Below the pieces are notes generated by a model. It saw nothing but the letters and a program-made list of their open reading frames with translations. It was not told the DNA's origin and did no database searches. Below are positions 47,597-57,500 of a stretch of 64,000 nt of DNA, in pieces (the stretch's first letter is position 1; each line of letters starts with the position of its first letter). This stretch comes from Pycnococcus provasolii (Eukaryota > Chlorophyta > Pseudoscourfieldiophyceae > Pseudoscourfieldiales > Pycnococcaceae): the NCBI GenBank assembly GCA_938743325.2, contig OW568904.1, positions 124,001 through 188,000 on the forward strand. The letters run 5' to 3'. The position numbers and the translations under genes were made by a program.

Positions 47597-49276
47597 CTAC
47601 AAACCGGCACCGCCACCGCCATTGCCGTTGGCCTGCGCTTGAACACCACCCTCGTTCTCGAAGGGTGTGAACAGCGCCGTGCCGCGCGCCATCGGGTTGA
47701 GCGCCAATTTGGAAAGTGCACTGTTCCCCAATCGCATCTTCGAGCACATGTACAAACCGCCAGTCGTGGCAAACACTCCGGCAAACAGCGCCGCGATCGA
47801 TATGCCAGCGACAGCCGCGCCATTGTACGTGCCGCATGTCCCCTTATGGTCAGATGGCGAAACCTGAGGTGTGCATCCGCAGTTGCCAGCCACCTTCGGG
47901 AAGCTGCGGCAGGGATCGAAGAGCACGTCGGCATCTGCCGCGTCCAAGTACGGCGTGAAGCTGACGTAGTCGTAGTAGTGCAGCACAGCCTTACCCGCAT
48001 CTGTGGAATTCTCCAGCTTAATGCGCTTCAGCATTCGATGGTGGTCGCTGCGGTCGTTGCGCCAGTGCGTGAATGGGAAATAGTACGTCAGCTTGTACGG
48101 CTGAACCACACGTGGCGGGCGCGGGGGGGGCGCCGGCACATTTGACGGCGCGGCGGTTGTCGTCGTCGTCGTCTTCGCGGGCATGGTGGGCTTACTTCCT
48201 CCCCCTCCCATCATATCTTTCATGTCGAGAGTGCGTTCCCACACCTCGCAGTCGATGCCGCGCACCTGCGCCCTGCCAGGTACGTGCGTTTCCTTGACGG
48301 TGCCGTCGGGCGATGCCCACGCGAGGAACTGCGCCGTGCTTTTCGCGTGGTGGCTCGACGCGTCCTGGAACAGTCGGTTTTCGAATCCTCTCACGTCTTT
48401 CTGCTCGCACCAGCCGTCCGGGAACGTTTCGTTGACGTAGACTGTCTGCCGCACTTCTTTCGCGATGTTCGTAATCACAGTCACCCTGTCCCAGTTTCTC
48501 ATCGTGTCGATGCGCATCGCGTCTCTCCTCGACGAGTGGTGTTCGCGCCTACTGATTGTGTACCCCTTGTTGTTGATGTTCGCCTCGACGGTTGCGCTCC
48601 ACTCGTTGGGCAGTTCGGGAAGCGGCGGCGTGAGGTCGCAGCATGCGACGTACTTGTTATTTTCGTCGAAGAGTCGCACGGACGCGGCGTTGTCGTAGTC
48701 GACGAGCGACGGAATGTCGACGACGCTTTGGAAGGTCCCTCTTCCGTTCTGCATGGCTTTCAGGTCACCTGTGAGCGCGTACTTGACTTTTCGTGAATCT
48801 GGCCCGTACAGGCTTTCAGGCACGAAGTACTCGCTTTCTCCGCCGTTGTAGACTCCGCATTTCCTGTTGAATACTTTGGACGTGCGTGCCAAGGTGGCGC
48901 CCGCCGCGAACCCGTTCGCGGTGAGCGTGACGGTTATTCTCGACTTTCCCGCGACGTACGTATTTTTATCCCGAAAGTCGTAGTGACTTGTCATGAAGTC
49001 GCCGTCGCTATCCATTTCTATAGAGGCGTTGCCACGGTACCCTCCCGGACTTTTATAGAGGTTGGAATCGTCCAAGTTTGTTTCGAAGTTGTCGCAGCTT
49101 GACCAGATACGCAAACAACCACCCACGATGCAGCTGAGCTTAGCATCATCTTGAGGAGTAATAGCCTGCTGCTGCAAGAGCGCGCGATGATAATGGCTAC
49201 CATCAACCTCCTCCGACGAAGATGAGGAGGAGGCCGCCTGTCCAAAGCAAGCCACGAGAAACACCGCGAACATCAT
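47597..49276 (-). CDS. Secreted type I membrane protein, LolA-like ectodomain
   Basis: 559 aa from the ATG with first base 49276 (a second ATG follows at once), chosen because a signal peptide starts there (MMFAVFLVACFGQAASS). The ectodomain has ~14 cysteines. One segment (NEWSATVEANINNKGYTISR through WCEQKDVRG) and a second (YKLTYYFPFTHWRND to HYYDYVSFTPYLDAADADVLF with DPC) resemble the LolA/ependymin-like modules described in animals and protists: a twisted beta half-barrel for lipids. They are separated by a Thr/Pro linker (PAKTTTTTTAAP). One membrane segment lies near residue 500 (AAVAGISIAALFAGVFATTG) with a short cytosolic tail. Lipid binding at the cell surface is inferred from weak motif similarity; the membrane layout is well supported. 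Confidence 0.75.
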   Translation of the reverse strand: MMFAVFLVACFGQAASSSSSSEEVDGSHYHRALLQQQAITPQDDAKLSCIVGGCLRIWSSCDNFETNLDDSNLYKSPGGYRGNASIEMDSDGDFMTSHYDFRDKNTYVAGKSRITVTLTANGFAAGATLARTSKVFNRKCGVYNGGESEYFVPESLYGPDSRKVKYALTGDLKAMQNGRGTFQSVVDIPSLVDYDNAASVRLFDENNKYVACCDLTPPLPELPNEWSATVEANINNKGYTISRREHHSSRRDAMRIDTMRNWDRVTVITNIAKEVRQTVYVNETFPDGWCEQKDVRGFENRLFQDASSHHAKSTAQFLAWASPDGTVKETHVPGRAQVRGIDCEVWERTLDMKDMMGGGGSKPTMPAKTTTTTTAAPSNVPAPPPRPPRVVQPYKLTYYFPFTHWRNDRSDHHRMLKRIKLENSTDAGKAVLHYYDYVSFTPYLDAADADVLFDPCRSFPKVAGNCGCTPQVSPSDHKGTCGTYNGAAVAGISIAALFAGVFATTGGLYMCSKMRLGNSALSKLALNPMARGTALFTPFENEGGVQAQANGNGGGGAGL

Positions 49277-49965
49277 CGTCAGGTAATAAATTCCTCCCGT
49301 AACAAGATGAGCTCGTTGTTGAGCTCGTCCGAATGTTAATGTTGTTGTATGCTCAACACCAACAAGACTCGCGCGGCACCGCCTATGAGTAGCTCGCCCG
49401 AGGCCACCATATGTGAGGAGACGGCCATGGCAGCATGCCGTGAACACTGGTAACAGCGGCACTCTTATGAATAAAGTCGAAGTGCAAGGCGGTTGGGACA
49501 TTGGCGTCGTCACCACCATTTCAGCTATTTTTTTATTTTTTATTTTTTATTATTTTTATTTTTTATTTTTTATTTTGTTGGTTTTCGGTTACTCCCTCAT
49601 CCTCATCCTCATTAATATTCTTCGTCCTTCTCTTTTCTTGCTCTCCTAACCTTAGACGGTGGGGAGGAGCTCAGTGTCCCTCAGCCTCAGCCAAAGGGTC
49701 CCAAACAAAGCCTGCTCAAAAAGGGATCCCGATACTCTAACCTCTCCAGCCTGTCAATTAGTTCACGCGCGAACACGTGAGTGAGCTGAGGGGTTAGCAC
49801 CACAGTATTCCATATCGATGCGCTCGTGCAAGTTGGCGAAGATGTTGCCCTCGTCCACCGTGACAACGTGACAAGTGGTTCCGCAACTCACCAAGAGCCG
49901 CGAAACCCTACCCACGCGCTCCACAACAAGGGCGCCAGGTGGTGATTGGTGAAGGGAGAGTGTAA
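49277..49965. other. Promoter and AT-rich intergenic region
   Basis: A TTTTTATTTTT tract at 49528-49576 and C/T-rich sequence at 49590-49640. No supported gene. Confidence 0.4.
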
Positions 49966-50118
49966 TCCCCGGGCCGGGCAGCGTTCGATGCGTTGAAAGC
50001 TGCCGCGGAGAAGGCACGTCTCGAGAAGGCACGTCTCGAGCAGGCACGTCTCGAGGCCGAGGCCAAGCGAGGCAAGCGCAAAGCTGTCACGAGTGACTCA
50101 GTGACGACGATCCCGTGA
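49966..50118 (+). pseudogene. Coiled-coil coding remnant or terminal exon
   Basis: One frame ends AFDALKAAAEKARLEKARLE, then QARLEAEAKRGKRK and VTTIP before a TGA at 50116. It carries three tandem KARLE units. There is no start codon, so it is either a last exon or a remnant. Confidence 0.35.
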
Positions 50119-50520
50119 AGTTAGGAGTATCTTTTATTTTCTGTAGAACCCGAGCTGCCATCGAATACGGTGGGTGAACCCAGAGCGTGTTACGGACCTT
50201 AGCTACCGTCATTTGAGATCTAAGTTTTTTGTAATCTTGGACTTAATTGATGGTTAAATCTGGTTCTAGGCAGGGATGCGGTACATACCATATATACCGC
50301 GGTATTTATAACGGTGCAGAAGGGCAACTTTTGTTGAGCTTGGGAAGTTCGGAGGGATGAGATGGGAAGTTGGGGCAGTTGGGGATGGTTGGGATGGGAA
50401 GTTGGTCGATTCTGTCAGGGATGGATGGGAAGTTAGAGGGTTTCGTCAGGGTTAGGGTTAGAGTCTGGGAAGTTGGGCGCTTTCGTCTTTCCCTACCCAG
50501 TCAGACAGGCATTTCCGACA
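50119..50520. repeat. GGGAAGTTGGG-type repeats and possible hAT end
   Basis: 50340-50480 has six degenerate GGGAAGTTGG units. CAGGGATGCGGTACATACC at ~50271 followed by ATACCGCGGTAT (perfect palindrome, 50294-50305) looks like the left end of an Ac-type hAT element, but no right end was found. Confidence 0.4.
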
Positions 50521-50529
50521 TTTCAACAA

Positions 50530-50825
50530 GGATGCCGCTGCGGGAAGCGAGAGGCAGGCAGTGGCGAAAGCGGCGGCGGAGCTGTTCACTAAATGGGACG
50601 ACGCCGTACGTAAAGAATTTGTTACTAAGCGTAACAAGTTAGAGAGTTCCCAACTTCACACGATTAAGGTGAGTGGGAAGAAGGACCGCCCTGAACACAT
50701 GGCCAAGTTGATGGAGCAGGAGGTCGAACGCGTCGCGCCGGAGTACAACATGGAGCAACTCCAGCGTGTCGTGGTAGACGCGTACACCAAGCATTCAGAG
50801 CTTCACCAGTACCTCCGGGAGTGGC
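50530..50825 (+). pseudogene. Coding remnant cut by GGGAGCTCC repeat
   Basis: One frame reads FTKWDDAVRKEFVTKRNKLE, KKDRPEHMAKLMEQEVERVA and YTKHSELHQYLREW before entering the repeat at ~50826. It has no ATG at its left end. Charged, helical; family unknown. Pieces at 52416-52610 and 52886-53090 may belong to the same broken gene, which I cannot prove. Confidence 0.4.
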
Positions 50826-50834
50826 GTCATACTT

Positions 50835-51172
50835 TTGCATGGGAGCTCCCGGGAGCTCCCGGGAGCCGGAGACCCCCTGGGAGCTCCCGGGAGAGGGGTC
50901 GGAGCTCCCGGGAGCTCCCAAAACCGGGGTTTGGGAGACCCCGGGAGCTTTGGAGCTCCCGGGAGACCCCTCTGGAGACCCCCTCTCCGGCCTGGAGCTC
51001 CCAGGAGACCCCCTCTCCAGGGGTCTCCTGGGGGTCTCCGCGGAGCTCCAGGGGGTCTCCGGGGGGGGGTCTCCCGGGAGAGGGGTCGGAGCTCCCCCGG
51101 ACACCCCGGAGCTCCCGGGGAGACCCCCCCGACCCCCCGGAGCTCCCGGCAAGTCCCGGGAGACGCCCGACC
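50835..51172 (-). repeat. GGGAGCTCCC-rich repeat, copy 3 (inverted)
   Basis: It starts CATACTTTTGCATGGGAGCTCC, the reverse complement of the right end of copies 1 and 2, so it lies in the opposite orientation. It is diverged in the interior (GGGTCTCC expansions). It ends near CAAGTCCCGGGAGACGCC. Confidence 0.75.
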
Positions 51173-51423
51173 TTTTTGACCGTTGGGATCCATCGTATTC
51201 ATAATCTGGTTGTCTTTCCCCGCCTTTGTGCACGAGCATTCGAGCTCCGCATTCGAGCTCCGTCTCCAGGTCTCCTCGCCCCACCCTTCTTCCGTGTTCT
51301 CTCCCGCGACTTAAGAAGTCCCCCCCTCCTCTCTGACTGTCTGACTCGCAACCTCCTCCCCCCCCCTTTCGCCCTTCCAACCTCTCAAGACTGACGAAGT
51401 CATTCTCCACCTCCACGTCTCTG

Positions 51424-52000
51424 TCACCCGCGGCCATGGCGGGCACGGCCGCACCACCACCACTGCCACCAGCACTGCCACCACAGCCGGCCGGAGCAGG
51501 ACCACCACCGCCACCATCCCGCAGCTGAACCACCACCACTGCCACCACCTCCTCCCCCACCACCCGCAGCAGCACCACCACGGCACGGCCTCACCACCAC
51601 CACCACCACCACCACCACCATCCGCAGCAGCACCACCACTGCCACCACCCTCTCCACCACCATCCGCAGCACCACCACCGCCACCATCCGCAGCAGCACC
51701 ACCACTGCCACCACCCTCTCCACCACCATCCGCAGGCCGCAGCACCACCACCGCCACCATCCGCAGCAGCACCACCACTGCCACTACCACCACCACCATC
51801 CGCAGCAGCAGCGAGACCACCACTACCACCACCACCATCCGCAGCAGCACCACCACCACCGCTACCACCACAGCCGGCCGTCCGGAGCAGCCGAGCAGGA
51901 CCACCACCGCCACCATCCCGCAGCAGCACCACCGCCACAGCCACCACCTCCTCCCCCACCATCCCGCAGCAGCACCACCACCCCACTCAGCAGCGCGGCA
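51424..52000. repeat. CCA/CAC minisatellite
   Basis: Tandem units of the form CACCACCACCGCCACCATCC followed by GCAGCAG, with a higher-order repeat of ~80 bp, in C-rich orientation. Both strands keep long open frames (Pro/Ala on one, Trp/Gly/Val on the other), which is compositional. A GCGCAGCGCGGCGT unit occurs four times at 52025-52075. Confidence 0.75.
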
Positions 52001-52157
52001 ACGCGGGAGCGGTGGCGGCTGGAGCGCGGCGTGCGCAGCGCGGCGTGCGCAGCGCGGCGTGCGCAGCGCGGCGTGACAACGTAAGAATGTTTAAGAGTAA
52101 GTTTTGTAACAAATAATCTTCTTAACAGACATGGACGTCCCTCCAGGAGCTCCCAGG

Positions 52158-52431
52158 TGGGAGCTCCCAGGAGACCCCCCCGGAGACCCCCTCTCCGCCC
52201 CGGAGCTCCCAGGAGACCCCCCCGGAGACCCCCCTGGGAGCTCCTGGGAGCTCCCCAGGGGGAGCTCCCAGGGGTCTCCCGGGAGACCAGAAATCGGGAG
52301 CTCCCAGGAGAGGGGGGTGGCTCCCAGGGGTCTTGGGAGCTCCCGGGAGCTCCCAAGACCCTCCGGGAGCTCCCGGGAGCTCCCGGAGAACCCCCGGGAG
52401 CTCCCGGGAGCTCCCATGCAAAAGTATGACG
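52158..52431 (+). repeat. GGGAGCTCCC-rich repeat, copy 2
   Basis: 52171-52431 equals 20486-20746 in length (261 bp) with one visible substitution (ATGCAAAAG here, GTGCAAAAG there). It ends GCAAAAGTATGACG, where similarity stops abruptly. Confidence 0.88.
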
Positions 52432-52610
52432 GGGTGAAGAGCTCCGAAGGGATGGAGGCCGTCTCGACACACGACGAGGCGCATTCAGACATGTCCGACG
52501 TAACACTCCAACCAGAGGAGGTGAAGGACTTGCTCACAGAGAATGCGCGGCGAGTTAAGGCGGAAGGTGAACACCCTGAGCTGTTTGCCATGGCGACACG
52601 TACGCGCTAA
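52416..52610 (+). pseudogene. Short coding remnant after repeat copy 2
   Basis: From the ATG at 52416: MQKYDGVKSSEGMEAVSTHD, VTLQPEEVKDLLTENARRVK, ending at 52610. The first codons belong to the repeat itself. The rest is helical and acidic and may be the C-terminus of a gene interrupted by the repeat. Confidence 0.3.
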
Positions 52611-52659
52611 CGCGCCGGCTCACAACGCGACAGGGCATAGCCTATAGGTGGGCATTTAC

Positions 52660-52882
52660 GCCGTCACGCCGGAGGGGGGGGCGTCATGACGCGTCACGTG
52701 ACGCGTCACGCGTCAAGTAACGTTTTACGCGTCACGTGTGACGGCAAACCCCTAAACCAATCCCCGACCAAATTCCCCGACCAGGGTTATTCGTGACGCG
52801 TCACGCCGGCGAGGGGGGGGCGTCATGACGCGTCACGGGACGCGTCACGCGTCAAGTAACGTTTTACGCGTAACGCTTTACG
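52660..52882. repeat. ACGCGT/GACGCGTCACG repeat pair
   Basis: Two ~90-bp blocks (about 52660-52743 and 52795-52885) share GGGGGGGCGTCATGACGCGT, CACGCGTCAAGTAACGTTTT and ACGCGT palindromes. Between them is CCCCGACCAAATTCCCCGACC. They are strongly palindromic; ends of TGGGC...GCCCA type were seen, but no target duplication. Confidence 0.7.
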
Positions 52883-53153
52883 CCCATGTATGCCATAGCC
52901 ATTGGGCTAATAAGGGCCATCTCCAAGCAGGCCCAGATCAAGTGGAACAGGCTCAACCGAAGTGAAGCTGCCGTAGGTGGCGCTCGTCGCGAGGAGGTGA
53001 ACATCACGCCATACCAATTGGTGAAACAACTCCAGTCGCTCGTGAAACCAAAGTTTGGCGACATAGCACTGTCGTTTCCCTGGAGTTCCTTCCCGTCGCC
53101 CGGGCTTTCCTTTCCTTCTACAGTACTGTACAGTATTATTAGGAAGTCTGGTA

Positions 53154-53754
53154 CAGTCTATTGACCCAAAATGCACCCCCTTTTGACCGTTACCTGGTAC
53201 GGTACTATGCCCTGGTCAGTTTATGGCGATAGGTAGCTCGTTGGAAAGCTCTCTGAAAAATATTCGTTGCCCAAGACTCAGCGCGGTACTCCGAGCACCA
53301 CTGCGAACACGAGGGAGCGACGAATAGCACCACCCAACACACGGGGCGACCCATTTTGCACCCCCCCGGATTTCCCGACCAGAATGGTCGGGACCCCCCC
53401 GGGGAAGGTTGCAAGTTTTGTTCGAGGATCCCCGATCATTTTTTTTGGGTTTCCCCCGATGGTTTTCCTCGATTTTTTACTTGGTATGATTTTCAAGGCC
53501 AAATATCACATTTTTACCCTTGTTTTGTTCGGTTCGTTTTGATTGGGCGTATTAGAGGAAATTGAGAGCTTTCCAACGAGCTACACAAAGTGGCAGACGG
53601 TGAAGTAAAAGACATAACGCAGGGGGACGACCGGGAGGCTAAATAAATGAAAATTTGAACGGGGAATCCCGACTAAAGTAAATTTGGGGAAATTTCCCGA
53701 CCTATCGGGGGGGGTGCATTTTGGGAGGGGGGTGCATTTTGGGTCAATAGACTG
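53154..53754. mobile_element. Tc1/mariner-like MITE with TA duplication
   Basis: The ends CAGTCTATTGACCCAAAATG and its reverse complement are perfect and flanked by TA on both sides (53152-53153 and 53755-53756). A second inverted pair, TAGCTCGTTGGAAAGCTCTC, lies inside at ~53234 and ~53565. The 601-bp element has no ORF with a domain. TA duplication and a CAGT start are those of Tc1/mariner-derived miniature elements. Confidence 0.8.
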
Positions 53755-53756
53755 TA

Positions 53757-54585
53757 CGATAATAAGGTGTTTGTTTCGTCTAATAAGGATGTCTTGCTGG
53801 GATCCCATCAAAGCTCTCCCTGGGACTGGGATCCCAGGGGGCTCCTGCTCCAAGGGACTCCCCCTCAGGCCTCAGGGGTCAGGGCCTTCAGGGATGTGTT
53901 CGCAAATATAAAATTTGTCCTCCTCAGGGAAGGGAGTCCCTCCTAGTAGGGGGTGTTTCGTGAAACGTTGTCCTTGTCAGCACACGGACGGGTAACCACT
54001 TTACCACAATGACCCCACCACAGCACAGTAGCACACAAGGCACCACAGCACCACAGCACACAAGGCACCACCCCACACCACAGTCCACAGTCCCACCCCA
54101 CACGGCCTTCTCGGGGCTTTTTACCGTCCCGCTCAACTTCCGCTCCGCTCAGCTCCGTTGAAGTTGATACACAACGGGCTTAACGGCTTAAGCAGCTTCT
54201 TTTCTGGGAACCTTAAGTAGTAGGCTTTTCTGTGGTCTCTCGGTTCTCGCGTTTTTTTTTTGTTGTGGAATCCAATATCAAACGTCAAACGGTGAGAGAG
54301 AGTGAGAGAGAGATAAATAGTCTCGAGAGACACACTCAGCTGTGTGCTTGTGTGAGCTTGTGTGTGCTTGTCTGATTCCCTCTTCTTCTGTTTTTTCTCG
54401 CTAAGGTAGCTCTTAAGACGTCTGCGTCTGCTCGTGAGTGAGCTTTCTTTAGGGTAGAGCTTGCTGCTGTAGAGTCATTGAGAGTGTGTTATCTCGCTCT
54501 TACCTACTTGTTAAGCTGACCAGTCAAGTCAGGTTTCACTTCTTTAAGTTTCACTGAGATTTCTTCACAGATATCACAACACAAC
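53757..54585. other. Intergenic region upstream of the C11 protease gene
   Basis: CACCACAGCACA-type repeats at 54015-54095, GAGTGAGAGAGAG at 54296-54312 and a pyrimidine-rich leader precede the ATG at 54586. No gene seen. Confidence 0.45.
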
Positions 54586-57500
54586 ATGATGATGATTATG
54601 AAATCGACGATGTTTTTGATGGCCGCCATCATGTTTGGGCAGATTTGTCTCAGCCTTGCAGAGACGGAGACTTGGACGTATTTGCTTTGGAACCACGCGG
54701 ACACGGACTTGGAGGCGCCAATGTGGGAAGACATGCAGGAAGTTCTCAACAGTCCAGCGGGTGGTAACGTCATCGCGTTCATCGACCGCTCGGCGGGATG
54801 TGTGGCAAGTGACGACAACCCTTCCTGCAATCCCTACAAGTACACGAAAGACATGACGAACGTCGTCGACAAAGACGGAAAACCCGTCAAGTACGACAAC
54901 GGCGCGCGCGTACTCCGGCGAGTCAAAGGACGGCAAACTGACCCGGAGTCCGGAGAAGTGAAAGAAAACGGACAGGTGTGGCAGGTGATCGAGACGATCC
55001 AAGGCGAGGTGAACATGGACGACCCGAACTTGCTCGCAGACTTCATCAAGAAGTACTTCGACATGTACCCGTCGAAATACCGCGCACTCACGTACCACGA
55101 CCACGGCGCGTCTTACCTCGGATTCGGAGGCGACGAGGCGTTCCCCGGAAAGGACGACGTGGCGTACAGCATCATGTCGCTCGCGCAGATCCAAGACGGC
55201 GTCAAAAAAGGACTCGAGAAGATGACGGGTGTCGCCAAGCTCGACATCATAGGCTTCGACGCGTGCTTGATGAGCGGATTCCTCGTGCACAACACGCTCT
55301 CGGAGTACACGAATTACATCCTTGCAAGCGAGGACCTCGAGCCGGGACACGGCTGGGACTTCAAAACACTCGACATGAGCGCGGCGAACCCCGTCGCGTG
55401 GGGCAAGAAGCTCGTCGACGGCTTCATCGCGTACAAAGACCCGTACGACGCACCCAAGGACTCGGGCGACAAGACGCTTTCGCTAGTCGACTGCGCCAAG
55501 TACCCCGCGTACTCCGACGCGATGTCCAAGTTCGTCGACGTGCTCGGCCAAGTCGCGAAGACGAAATCCAAAAGCGCAATCAAAGTGATCCTGCGCGCCC
55601 AGTCGGAGGCGTACAAGTTCATAGGCGCCGCCGGTGAATCAGAAAAGGTACACCTCGACATGGGCGACTTCCTCAACAAGATTGTCGCGAAGAGCGCGCA
55701 GTGCGGACGGCTCGGCGAAGTGGCCAAAACACTGCACGACCAGTACATGGCGATCCAGGCGTACGAGCGCAACAACGGCGTGAAGCCGAAGACGTTCACG
55801 GGCATACACCTCAGCATGCCTGACCTCGCGAATAAAGACTCCGAAGCGTGGTGGCAACTCGAGGAATTCAAAAAAGCTATCGCGTCTCGTGGCGGCGCAC
55901 TCGCCATGAAGTCTGTCAAGTACATAAACACGATCAAGGCACTCTCGACGGCCGCGCAGACAGGCGCGTACTCGAATGACAACAGCGTGTGCTCAGGCTC
56001 CGTGGCGCCGACGCCGACGCCAACGCCGACGCCGACGCCGACGCCAACGCCGACGCCGACGCCGACGCCAACGCCAACGCCAACGCCAACGCCAACGCCA
56101 ACGCCGACGCCGACGGAGGTGACGACCACGACCTCGATTGAGGATTATCCGACGATGCCCCCGCAGGAGACGCCGACGCCGACGCAGGATACGAAAGCAT
56201 TGTGCTACGACGAAAACTACGTCGCGATCGAGGGATGCGAGTGCCATCCAACATGCGGGGCATGCGGAAATAAGCAGAATCCCACAGGCCCGCTCGACTG
56301 CACTATGTGCAAGGACTTCTCGGATCCCAAAGACATGAACGAAGAAACGTGGACAGGATCGTGCGGTGGCGGTGCACCTGGGCCGACGCCAACAACCACG
56401 ACGACGACGCCAACTCCCGCGACGTCGGCTCCGACGACGACGCCAACTCCAACGCCAACGCCAACGCCAACGCCGACGCCGACGGAGGTGACGACCACGA
56501 CCTCGATTGAGGATTATCCGACGATGCCCCCGCAGGAGACGCCGACGCCGACGCAGGATACGAAAGCATTGTGCTACGACGAAAACTACGTCGCGATCGA
56601 GGGATGCGAGTGCCATCCAACTTGCGGGGAATGCGGAAATAAGCAGAATCCCACAGGCCCGCTCGACTGCACTATGTGCAAGGACTTCAACGTGGCGCTC
56701 AACTACACGAATGAACAATCGTCGACAGGATCGTGCGGTGGCGGTGCACCTGGGCCGACGCCAACTCCGACGCCGACGCCAACTCCGACGACGTCGGCTC
56801 CGACGCCGACGCCAACTCCCACGACGTCGGCTCCGACGCCGACAACCACGACGACCACGACCTCGATTGAGGATCAGCCGACGACGCCCCCGGAGGAGAC
56901 GACGGCGGCGCCGGATATGAAAGCGTCGTCGTGCTACGACGAATCGTACGAACCGATCGAGGGATGCGAGTGCCATCCAACTTGCGGGGAATGCGGATAT
57001 AAGCAGAATCCCACAGGCCCGCTTGACTGTATTGCGTGCAAGGACGGCTCGGAGGTCAAACAAGTTTACGACGTTGGAACAGGATCGTGCGGTGGCGTTC
57101 CACCTGAGGAACTGCCCACCACGAAGCCGCCGCCGGAAATTGAACCCGTGCCATTCTTCGTGCGAAACGTTACCGTGAGATACATGGAAGAATACAACGA
57201 CTTTATGCTGGACGCGTCAGTCCCTGATACGGCTGTTCGAGGCGAATTCCAAATTATGCACACGACAACGTCGGAGCCCGGTACCGTGTTCGGATCGACG
57301 GTGCAGAAGGCGACGCTTATGGAAAGTTACGAGGATGAAGAAAGTGATGCTTTGATGCAAGCCTATTGGTTGGGCGACACGTTCGGCTTGTATCAGTCGG
57401 TGAATGGCACAGACGACCCTCGACTCGCATTCACGCAACCAAACTTTTCTGACGAGTATACTGGCAAAAGATTTGAGTCTCTGATTTATGCCGAAGAGGA

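Noticed and set aside
51311-51916. Val/Gly/Trp-rich frames over the CCA minisatellite
   Set aside because: Pure consequence of trinucleotide composition.
52649-52886. ACGCGT block pair as a hAT-like element
   Set aside because: Borders TGGGC/GCCCA fit, but the flanking 8 bp do not match.
55993-57063. Arg-rich 356-codon frame antisense to the C11 gene
   Set aside because: It is the complement of the (PT)n and Cys-module repeats.
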